From CAZMXI01 sp964570205 (GTDB lineage: Bacteria > Planctomycetota > Phycisphaerae > Tepidisphaerales > Tepidisphaeraceae): 36,221 nucleotides of DNA. Positions 6,950 through 15,300 of the stretch are shown in pieces (the first letter of the stretch is position 1; every line of letters begins with the position of its first letter). Both the position numbers and the translations under genes were made by a program. The DNA lies in NCBI GenBank assembly GCA_964570205.1, contig CAZMXI010000026.1, positions 1 to 36,221 of the forward strand. The letters are read 5' to 3'. Under the pieces are notes generated by a model. That model did not search any database and was not told the DNA's origin. It saw only the letters and a list, made by a program, of their open reading frames with translations.

Positions 6950-7552
6950 ATGGGTCTGTTCAAGAGCAAAGAGGAGCGGCGGATTGAGCGGGAGATGCGG
7001 ATCCGGCAGGGGATCCGGTCGATCGAGCGCTCGATCAAGCAGCAGGAGAAGTTTCAGGATGACTTCATCAAGAATGCCCAGCACGCCAGGAAGATCGGCG
7101 ACCAGGGGCAGTACATCTTCATCCGAAGCGCGCTGAAGAAGACGGCGGCGGTGAAGAAGATGCTGGAGCGGCAGTTGCTGGCGATCAAGAACGCGATGCT
7201 GATCCACCAGCAGGCCGAGGCGTCGCGCACGTTCGCAGAGTCGATGACCGTGATGGCGGGCGAGATCGGACGTATCTTCGGCGAGATGGACCTGACGCGC
7301 ACGCAGGCGCAGTGGGAGAAGGCCGTGGCGCAGGCCGGGAGCATGGAAGAGCGAATGGAGATCTTCCTGGATTCGATGGAGCAGAGCGCCGCGGCCGGCG
7401 TGACCAACGCCCGCGAGGACATCGTCACCGATGATGAGATCGACCGGCTGATCCAGGCCGACATGGTGGCGGCGGAGAAGACTGAACTGGGCAAGCTGGA
7501 TCAGCTTGAGAGCGAGATCGCCAAGGAACTGGGCGTGAAGCAGAAGGATTGA
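6950..7552 (+). CDS. ESCRT-III/Snf7-like protein, Vps24/CHMP3 style
   Basis: A 200-aa helical protein and the best ESCRT-III candidate. It starts MGLFKSKEERR, like the MGLFGK start of CHMP3. Helix 1 is rich in Arg, Glu and Gln (about 10-47); a turn with DQGQ follows, comparable to the KQGQ turn of CHMP2; then helix 2 with KKTAAVKKMLERQL. An AESMTVMAGEIGRIFGEMD segment follows, where Vps2/Vps24 proteins have their helix 3-4 region. Next come SMEERMEIFLDSMEQ and DDEIDRLI, closely resembling helix 5 (EEMLEDTFESM ... EIDRIL). A last acidic amphipathic helix (LDQLESEIAKEL) sits where MIT-interacting motifs occur. GAGG lies 5' of the ATG. It is probably a cytosolic filament-forming membrane remodeller. 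The comparisons are from memory. Confidence 0.78.
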   Translation: MGLFKSKEERRIEREMRIRQGIRSIERSIKQQEKFQDDFIKNAQHARKIGDQGQYIFIRSALKKTAAVKKMLERQLLAIKNAMLIHQQAEASRTFAESMTVMAGEIGRIFGEMDLTRTQAQWEKAVAQAGSMEERMEIFLDSMEQSAAAGVTNAREDIVTDDEIDRLIQADMVAAEKTELGKLDQLESEIAKELGVKQKD

Positions 7553-7556
7553 GGGG

Positions 7557-7583
7557 GTCCGCGGTCAGTTGTCCGCGGCCAGT
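7557..7583 (+). repeat. Two 13-nt direct repeats
   Basis: GTCCGCGGTCAGT at 7557-7569 is followed after one base by GTCCGCGGCCAGT at 7571-7583, a single mismatch. Each unit contains a CCGCGG palindrome. The repeat lies between the last ESCRT-III-like gene and the acetyltransferase gene and may be a dispersed intergenic repeat. Confidence 0.75.
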
Positions 7584-7602
7584 GGTGGAGATGGAGAGAG
7601 CG

Positions 7603-8001
7603 ATGGCAAAGCGCGCGGCGAAGGCAAAACGCAAGAAGGCGGAGACGGTCGAGCCCCGGGGGGTGGAGCTGGCGATGGGCCGGCGGATCCTGGGGCGGGC
7701 GTTGTGGTGCCAGACGGGCCCGGCGGCCGAAGGGGTGGCGCAGGTGCTGGCGTTCAGCGTCGATCCGAAGCTGCGGAGACAAGGCATGGGTGGGCTGCTG
7801 CTGAAGCGGGTGGTGGGCGAAGCCAAGTCGCACTTCGCACGGCGGCGGAAGAAGCTGAGGCGGATGTGGCTGGCGGTGGCGCAGAAACAGGAGATCGGTG
7901 GAAGGGCGTTTCTGTCAGCCACAGGGTTTCACCACGTGGGCACGCTGAGGGATGTGATGCGGGGAGAAGACCTTCTGCTGTACGTGAGGACGTTCGACTA
8001 A
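7603..8001 (+). CDS. GNAT-family N-acetyltransferase
   Basis: A 132-aa protein with a very basic N-terminal tail (AKRAAKAKRKK) and a compact GNAT core. The strand AFSVDP is followed by the acetyl-CoA pyrophosphate loop RRQGMGG and a helix. The motif-B region contains GRAFLSATGFHHVG, as in many GNATs where the acetylated-product side ends with GF. The substrate cannot be told from sequence. I chose ATG 7603 because GGAGAG lies a few bases upstream; in-frame ATG 7591 is an alternative. It starts 50 nt after the ESCRT-III-like gene, so it may belong to the same operon, but the repeat between them could mark a boundary. Confidence 0.83.
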   Translation: MAKRAAKAKRKKAETVEPRGVELAMGRRILGRALWCQTGPAAEGVAQVLAFSVDPKLRRQGMGGLLLKRVVGEAKSHFARRRKKLRRMWLAVAQKQEIGGRAFLSATGFHHVGTLRDVMRGEDLLLYVRTFD

Positions 8002-8003
8002 CA

Positions 8004-8372
8004 CTACAGCGCAAGCTTCGCTCCGAGTTTTCCGCGTGATCGCATAGCCGCGGCATTGCGGTGCTGATGATGTTGAATCACGTCGGCCGTGTAGGCGAGG
8101 AGGTCCGCGCCCCGCTTACGCCGCATCCACCGCTGACACACCGCATTCAGCGCCCGCGCCACCTGCTCCTTCGTCAACTGTGGTCTTCTCCCCCCCGAAG
8201 CCGCTCGGTCTGCTCGGCCAGGAACAGCAGCATCAACTGACACAGCGTCATGTGCCGCATCAAACCTCGATAACGTCGGCCCTCATAATGCCCCAGCCCG
8301 GTCTCCGTCTTGGCCACGCGGAACAGGTGCTCGATTCCCCAGCTGCTGAAGGCCGCCTCCAGCATCCGCGGG
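8004..8372 (-). pseudogene. IS701-like transposase C-terminal remnant, frameshifted
   Basis: Reading the minus strand, the encoded segment FSSWGIEHLFRVAKTE followed by HYEGRRYRGLMRHMTL matches the catalytic-Glu region of DDE transposases of the IS701 type. It then runs into TERLRGGE. The C-terminal part (LTKEQVARALN ... HHQHRNAAAMRSR) continues in another frame, so there is a 1-nt shift at the run of seven C at 8190-8196. The N-terminal two-thirds, including the first two Asp residues, are missing: homology stops where the IS256 fragment begins. It is a dead remnant. Confidence 0.8.
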
Positions 8373-8740
8373 TGAACGACAAACGGGTCGATGAGAACGG
8401 CCAGCGGTTCCGCTTCACCTCCAAGATCCTTCCGCCGTATCTGCGCAAGACCAAGGCCATCGAGGAGCTGGTGCCGTGGCTGTACCTGAAAGGCATCTCC
8501 ACCAGCGACTTCCCCGAGGCCTTGGCTCACCTCGGCCACGACGGCTCGGGCCTCAGCGCCACCACCGTGGTCCGCCTCAAGGAGATCTGGCAGGTCCAGC
8601 ACCAGGACTTTTCCCGTCGCTCGCTGGAAGGCAAACGCTACGTGTACGTATGGGTCGACGGCATCTACTTCAACGTCCGCCTGACGGATGATCGGCCCTG
8701 CGTACTGGTGCTGATGGGCGCGACGGAGGATGGCACCAAG
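8366..8740 (+). pseudogene. IS256-family transposase internal fragment
   Basis: The frame encodes PRVNDKRVDENGQRFRFTS, ILPPYLRKT, IEELVPWLYLKGIST, LSATTVVRLKE and RYVYVWVDGIYFNVRL, ending in LVLMGATEDGTK. These are hallmark stretches of the Transposase_mut (IS256) family, including the first catalytic Asp in WVDGIYFN. Both the N-terminus (about 100 aa) and everything after GTK are absent. The left break abuts the oppositely oriented IS701-like remnant, and the right break runs directly into a recombinase fragment in another frame. It has no start codon of its own and is not functional. Confidence 0.85.
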
Positions 8741-9078
8741 CCGAGCAGGAGATCGACCGCCTCACGTCGGCCTACCTGGACCAGATCCTCACGGTCGAGG
8801 AATTCAGACGCACCAAGAACCAATTGGTCGAGAAGAAGCTGGAACTCGAATCCACCCTCGCCGCCTTCGGGCAGAACCGATCACTTGCGTTCGAACCAGC
8901 CGTTTCCTTTGCCAGGGCCGTAAAACAGGCCGAAATCCTGGCTGAAAGCGGAACGGACGAGGAAAGACGTGATTTCCTGAGAGAGGCCGGTTCGAACTTC
9001 ATCCTGGCGAATCGAGAGCTGCGGTTTTCGCCCCGTGGGGCGTGGGAACTCGTTGCCCAGCAACGGTTTCTCACCGCT
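8740..9078 (+). pseudogene. Serine recombinase C-terminal fragment
   Basis: The segment AEQEIDRLTSAYLDQILTVE, then EEFRRTKNQLVEKKLELE and ERRDFLREAGSNFILANREL matches the coiled-coil and C-terminal region of large serine recombinases, which typically read EEYxxKKxELxxKxxxLE ... KRxxLxxxGSNxxLxxxxL. The catalytic resolvase domain with its Ser nucleophile is gone. The fragment begins exactly where the IS256 fragment stops and ends just before the tRNA-Ser terminator. The open frame then continues meaninglessly through the tRNA. It is evidence of a past integration event beside the tRNA gene. Confidence 0.75.
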
Positions 9079-9082
9079 CACG

Positions 9083-9110
9083 AAAAAGCCGCGCCCGATG
9101 CGGGCGCGGC
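9083..9110 (-). terminator. Intrinsic terminator of tRNA-Ser
   Basis: On the minus strand, a perfect 9-bp GC stem (GCCGCGCCC / GGGCGCGGC, arms 9088-9096 and 9102-9110, 5-nt loop) is followed by TTTTT. It lies about 35 nt past the 3' end of the tRNA and is a textbook factor-independent terminator. Confidence 0.88.
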
Positions 9111-9144
9111 TTGGCCGGATGAAACTGTCCGGTTCTCGCGAAAG

Positions 9145-9231
9145 CGGAGAGGGGGGGATTCGAACCCCCGTGACCCTTGCGGGCCAACCGGTTTTCGAAA
9201 CCGGCGCGTTCAGCCGCTCCGCCACCTCTCC
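9145..9231 (-). tRNA. tRNA-Ser(CGA)
   Basis: The minus strand folds into an 87-nt class II tRNA. The acceptor stem GGAGAGG (9225-9231) pairs with CCTCTCC (9146-9152), and a G discriminator lies at 9145. The anticodon loop TTCGAAA within a CCGGT/ACCGG-type stem gives anticodon CGA, which reads UCG. There is a long variable arm (TTGGCCCGCAAGGGTCAC region), and a GGGGG-TTCGAAT-CCCCC T arm. CCA is not encoded. The discriminator G and long variable arm agree with serine identity. Confidence 0.95.
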
Positions 9232-9245
9232 TGTTGCGGTGCATA

Positions 9246-9274
9246 ACACTAGCCGACGGAGGCGAATGCGTCAA
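9246..9274 (-). promoter_or_regulatory. Promoter of tRNA-Ser
   Basis: On the minus strand, TTGACG (9269-9274) is separated by exactly 17 nt from TAGTGT (9246-9251). This places a transcription start about 8 nt before the tRNA 5' end. The -35 box is near consensus and the -10 box is weak. Confidence 0.5.
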
Positions 9275-9332
9275 ACCAAGTCTGATTGCGTCAGGAAGCG
9301 AGCGGAACCAAGGGCGTTAGGGCGAGGAGGAG

Positions 9333-9368
9333 CCGGCCGGGCCGAATTGGTGATTTCGGCCCGGCCGG
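9333..9368 (-). terminator. Strong hairpin after the giant surface-protein gene
   Basis: A perfect 14-bp stem (arms 9333-9346 and 9355-9368) with an 8-nt loop lies 25 nt beyond the stop codon of the giant gene. It is not followed by a U-tract on either strand, so it may act as a barrier or 3'-end stabiliser and not as a simple intrinsic terminator. Nothing else is seen in 9275-9392. Confidence 0.7.
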
Positions 9369-9392
9369 GCAAGTCCTGCGGTGTTTTCGGCC

Positions 9393-12300
9393 TCAGAACA
9401 GATCAACCGTTTCGCCGACGACAGAGTCGCGGGTGTCGGCGGCCTGGCCGAGGAACCAGTCGAGGTCACCCTGGCCACTGAGCGAATCGGCAACGCCATC
9501 GTTGAAGACCGTGACGGCCGGCGCGAGCGTCGGGGCGACGGTCTTAAGGTTGGTGATGCGGGCCGCGTAGGAATTGGCAAGGTTGCTCCAGCGGCCGATG
9601 ATGTTGGTCAGGTTGGCGATGTTGGCATCGTGGCTGGTGGTGCCGCCGATGAGGATATCCTCGCCGGTGCCGCCGATGAGCTGATCAGCGCCGGTGCCGC
9701 CGATGAGCAGATCCTGGCCGGCGCCGCCGTTGACGGTGTCAACTCCGGCGTTGCCGACAAGGACATCGTTGCCGCCAGCGCCCTGGAGGCGGTTGGCCGC
9801 ACCGTTGCCGATGAGGATGTCGTTGCCGCTGCCGCCGGTGACGTACTGAATGTTCAGCACGGAACCGACGTTCGTGGCGGTGTTCAACGGCAGGTTGACG
9901 GTGACCGCGGTGGCGTAGGCAATGTACTCAAGGGTATTGGTTCCGCCGCCGCCGTCAAAGGTGCCGCTGATGCCCATGCCGGCCGACGGCACATACCAGT
10001 CGCTGTTGGCATTGCCGGTGAGGTTCTCAAAGGAGTTGAAGAACGTCGTGCCGCTGACATCGCCGGCGTTGTTGCCGGTGACGTGCCATTGGTTAAGGGC
10101 ATTGGGCCCGATGAGCGTGTCAGAGGCCGATCCGCCGATGAATCGCTCGATCGACAACACGCCACCCGTACCGGTGGCCGCGCCAGAAGCGAGATTGACG
10201 GTGATGGCGGTCGTGTACGCGGCGTAATCGAGCGTGTCGGTGTTGCCGCCACCGTTGATGATGCCGGAGACGCCGGCAGCATCGGCAAAGACGAAAGTGT
10301 CCGAGAGCGTTCCGCCGATTAGGTTCTCGAACGATGACCAGCCGGCGCCGCCCACGTTGCCGGTGTTGGCGCCGGAGATGCTCCAGGTGTTCGCGGCATT
10401 CGGGCCCTGGAGGCTGTCCGGGGCGGCCGAGCCGATGAACGCCTCGATGCCCGCGAACGCGGCCACATCAGTGGCGGTGGAAGTTCCCAGCGACACGGCG
10501 ACAGCGGCCGCGCGAGGCGCGTAGTTGAGGCGATCCGCGCCGGCCATGCCGTCGATCGATCCGCTGATAGAACCTCCGGCATTGAGAATGAACTCGTCGA
10601 TGTCGCTGCCGCCCACGAGGTTCTCGAAGCCGTCGAAGAAGAGGGTGACGTTGAGCGAGCCGCGGTCCGGGCCGACAATGGACCACGTGTTGGGGGCGTC
10701 AGCGCCAATCAGCGTATCGGCCGCGGCCGAGCCAAGGATGGTCTCGATGCCGCCAAGCGTCGTCACGCCGGTGGCGGCATTGGCCTGGACATTAACCGTC
10801 ACACCCGTGGTCATCTGGGTGTAGTCGAGCGTATCGTTGCCGCCGCCAGCGACCTCGACGATCTCGTCGGCGTCCGCGCCATCCGCATCCTGCTTGATGA
10901 AGACATCATCGCCATCGCCGCCGGCGGTCTTGTCGTCACCCGCGCCTCCGGTGATGGAGTCATTGCCGAGGCCGCCGTCGATCACATCGTTGTCGGCCTC
11001 GCCCAAGAGGATGTCGTTGCCGTCGCCGCCGGAAATCTCATCCACGCCGGCGCCGCCGAGGACGCTGTCATCACCGAGATCGGCAACGATGGTGTCATCG
11101 CCGGCATCACCCCAGACCGTATCGTTGCCGTCGCCGGCGAGGATCTGGTCATTGCCTTCGCCGCCGCGAATGGCGTCATTGCCCAGGCCGCCCTCGATGG
11201 AGTCGTCGCCCGGGCCGCCGAGCAGCACATCGCCGGAATCGCCGCCGAGGATCGTGTCATTGCCACCCTCGCCGGAGAAGCCGTTGAGGTTGGCGTCGCC
11301 GACCAGCAGATCGTCGGCCTGGCCGCCGAACGCCGCCTCGATGTTCATGATGCCGCCGGTGCCGGTCGCCGTACCGGCGGCGAGGTCAACCTGGACGCTC
11401 GTGGTATACGGGCGGTAGTCAAGGTAGTCGATGTTGCCGCCGCCGTCGATCGTGCCGGTGAGGCCCTGACCGTCGGCGAAGGTGAAGATGTCGATGCTCG
11501 AGCCGCCCTGGAGGTTCTCGAAGCCCTCAAACTGAATCGTACTGGGCTTGTCGATGGTGCCCTGGTTCGGACCGGTGATGTTCCACTGGGTCATCACGTC
11601 GGGCCCAATGAACAGGTCGTCGTGGGCACTGCCGGTGATGATCTCGACATCATAGAAGCCGGCCACACCTGTGGCTGTACGATTTCCGGCATTCACGAAG
11701 ACAGGCCCGGGCGCCGCCGAGTAGTCCATACGGTCCTGCGTGCCGGCATCGCCGTAGACGAAGTCATTGCCGCCGGTGGGGAGGGTGAACAGGTCGTTGC
11801 CCTCGCGGCCGAACAGGAAATCGTTGCCGGCGTTGCCGACAATGGAGTCGTTCTGGGTGCCGCCGGTCAGGCTGTTCACGGCGTCGTTGCCGAACAGCTC
11901 ATTGACGCGGGTGTGGCTGCCGATGACGTTCTCCATGTTGGCCGAACCGTCGCCGCCGAAGCCGTTGGCGAGGTTGACGCCCACATTGGTGGCGCGCTCG
12001 GCGTTGGCGATGCGGAGGTCGAACTTGACGGGAGACGCGGCAACATCGCTCATATCGATGGTGTCGCTGCCCTCGCCGACCAGTTCATTAATGGTATCGG
12101 TTTCCAGAATCGGATTGTCGCCAAACACATAGGTGTCATCGCCGAAGCCGCCTTCGAGCAGGTCTTCGCCCAACTGGCCGGCGAGCACATCAGCGCCATC
12201 CTCGCCCCAGATGCGGTCATTCTCGTTGCCGCCGAAGAGGTGATCATCCTCCTCCTGGCCATGGATTTCATCCTCGCCGTTGTCGCCATAAATCCAGTCA

Positions 12301-15300
12301 TCGCCACCGGTGGTGATGATGAGAGGGCCGAATCCGGTGCCGTTGTCGCCGAAGATCCGGTCGTTGGCGGCGCCGCCGCGAATGGTGTCATTGCCGTCGG
12401 GCAGCAGCTCGGCCTCGAAGTTGCCGAAGTTGGCGCTGGCGCCGCGGCCGGGATAGACGTTGACGAGCTGGCCGTTCGCATCGACGAGCATGAGCGCGGA
12501 CAGGCTGGCGCCGGTGGTCGGGCCGATTGGCAGGGCAGCGCCCGTGGACTTGTTGACGGTGAAGAGCAGGGGCGATGCGCCAATCGTATTGCCGACCGCG
12601 ACATACAGCACCTGGGTGAGGGGATCGAAGTCCATGCCGGCCACGCCACCCGTGGGAACGTCGCCACTGATGGTGGTGGTGCTGATGGTGGCGGCATTGG
12701 CCTTGTTGATCACGGCGAGGCGGCGAGCCGCGCTGTCGTAGACATAGAGGGTACCGGCCGCATCGAACGCCATGGCCGAGACATCGCCCAGCCCGGCGGC
12801 GAGGTTGCCCACAACATTGGCCTTGGCGGTGGTCGGATCAATGATGAACAGCTCGCGGTTCGGACCGTATAGGCCGTAGAGCCGGCCGGTGGTGGGATCG
12901 AAATCGATGTCGCCTTCGGTGATGGCCTGGCCGACGTTTCCGATGACAAGCGTGCTGCCGGGGTTGTTGTTGGGATCAACGAGGACCAGGTCGCCGGCCT
13001 TGGTCAGGGCGTAAGCCCGGCCGGTGACGGGAGCGATGGTCATGCCGACGATGCCGGTTTCGGTGGCGCGGGCATTGCCGGCGGCGCCGGTGAACATGTT
13101 CAGGTCGAACATGGTGCCTTCCATGTTCGCCCCAACCAGGCGCGGACCCGGATAGGATTCGCCGTGACCGGTGGGCAACACCTCGCGGATGACGACGTCT
13201 CCGGCGGGCACATCGGGCAGGACATAGGTTCCCGCCTCGTTGACATTGGGCGTGGCCGGATTGTCGGCCTGCGTGACGGTCCACGGCTCGCCCGGATCGA
13301 GCTTGCCGTTGTTGTTCAGATCGGCGTAGATGGTGACGCCCGGCAAGCCGGGCTCGCTGTCGTCGCGCACGCGGTCGGCGTCGAGATCAAGCCACTTGAT
13401 GCCGCGCACATCGCCCGGCGGCAGGTAATTGCCGAAATCCACGCCGGTTTCAACCTGACCATAGCTGAGGCGGAAGTAATAGAATCCCTCCTCCGGCGTG
13501 GTCAGTTCCTCGAGGCCGGTGTAGTCCTCGCGGATATAGTAGCCATCCGGCGGCAGATCAACGAAGCTGTATCGGCCGGTTTCGTCGATGGCCGTGTCGG
13601 GGTTGTCCTGCATGGTGAGCACGAACGGCTCGCCATCGCCGCGTTTGCCGTCATCGTTCAGGTCGAGGTAGATGATGACGCCGGCCACGCCGGGTTCGTT
13701 GGGATCGCGGACGCCGTCGCCATCGATGTCCCTCCACTTGATGCCATGGATTTCGCCGCCCTTGGGGCGATTGCCGAAGTCGAGCGTTGAGATGGGCTGG
13801 CCGGCGGCCACTTCGACCGCCCAGAAGCCCATGCGCGGGCCGGTCTGCTCGTAACCGGCGGGCACCACCTCGCGGATGATGTAGAATCCGGCCGGCAGAT
13901 CGTCGAACCAGTACCAGCCGCGTTCGTTGATGTCGGTGAGGGGGTTGTCCTGCATCGTGACGCGGAACGGCTCGCCCTCGTCGAATTGGCCGTCGTCGTC
14001 CTGATCGATGTAGATGGTGACGCCCGGCATGGTCGGCTCGTTGGGCCCGCGGACGCTGTCGCCGTCATAATCAACAAACTTGACGCCGCCAAAAATCGCG
14101 GGGTTCATTCGATTGCCGAAGTTCCAGCCCGAGGTGGTTTGTCCCGGCTCGACGCCGACCTGCCAGAGGTTGCCATCGGGCAGTGTCTGCACATAGCCGT
14201 CGGGGACGATCTCGCGGAGCAGGTAGCCGCCCGGCGGAAGGCCGGTGAAGCTGTACATGCCGGCCTCGTCGACCGTGGGCGTGGCGGGGTTGTCCTGGGC
14301 GGTGGTGGTCCATCGCTCGTCCTCATCGAGTTCGTTGTTGTTGTTGGCATCGATGAAGATGACGACGCCGGCCAGGCCGGGCTCTCCGGACGACCGTTCC
14401 TGATCGCCGTTCTTGTCAAGCCACTTGGTGCCGCTGATCGTGCCGCCCTTGCCTTCGTGCAGGAAGTCCTGCCCGACGGCATCCGAACCGCCTTTGATGA
14501 CGACGGTATTCGCGTTGTCGGCGGGATCGATGAGCTTCATGCCCGCAGGAATCACCTCGCGCACGATATAGGTTCCATCCGGCACCTGTCCGAAGAAGTA
14601 CATGCCCGATTCGTCGGGACGGGTGCTGGAGTTGTCGGCGACAGTCAGGACGGAGGGCTCGTCGCGCCCCAGTTTGCCGTCGCCGTCGAGGTCGACGTAA
14701 ACGGTGACTCCCGCCAGACCTTCGCCGGCATTGAACACGCCGTTGTTGTTCCAGTCGGTCCAGGACCGGCCGCTGATCGTGCCGGTCAGGGCCAGAGCGG
14801 CGCCGCCGCCCTGGTTCCGGTCGATCACATACGCGACATATCCCTTGGACAACATGGCGAAGTCACTGGTGTTGACGGCGTTGTCTAGGGTGAAGTCGCC
14901 TTTGGTGTAACGGGTTTCGAATCCGGGATCGTCGCGATGATGGACGTAGTCCACATAACCTTTGGCCAGGTTCGCGAAATCAGCCGTGTCGACCTTCCGG
15001 TCGAGGTTGCTGTCGCCATCCCATGAAGCGCGGGCCATGACACTGCTCGGGGCCAGTCCCGGCACAACTCCATCAGCGCCCCACGCGATGCCCACGCCCT
15101 TGGATGTCTGCGGCGGCCTGGCCTTGGAACTGGTCAGGCCATAGCCATCCCACAATCCGCCGTGGCGGGCATTGCGGATTTCCTGCGACAGGGCAATGAG
15201 AATGCCATGTGCATCCTGAGTGGTGGGCGCATCCACGATCAGCGTGTTGTCGACCAGATCGAGCATCCACTGGGGCCCGTAAGTCAGACTGCCGAGGCGC

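Noticed and set aside
4705..7552. Assignment of the three helical genes to PspA/Vipp1
   Set aside because: PspA and Vipp1 share an N-terminal amphipathic helix and a long hairpin of another motif style (DPxKxxxxxIxEMExxL). I did not find that pattern here. A distant relation within the same superfamily stays possible.
9035..9481. Open frame on the plus strand with GEGGIRTPV and GAFSRSATSP running through the tRNA
   Set aside because: This is the translated antisense of tRNA-Ser, a well-known source of spurious protein predictions. The stretch also lies past the recombinase fragment and has no start or ribosome-binding site.
9630..12400. Periodic short repeats that might be taken for a CRISPR array
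   Set aside because: The periodicity is that of RTX codons (GGxGxDxxxG) in a continuous reading frame. Units vary in sequence and there are no constant repeats with unique spacers.
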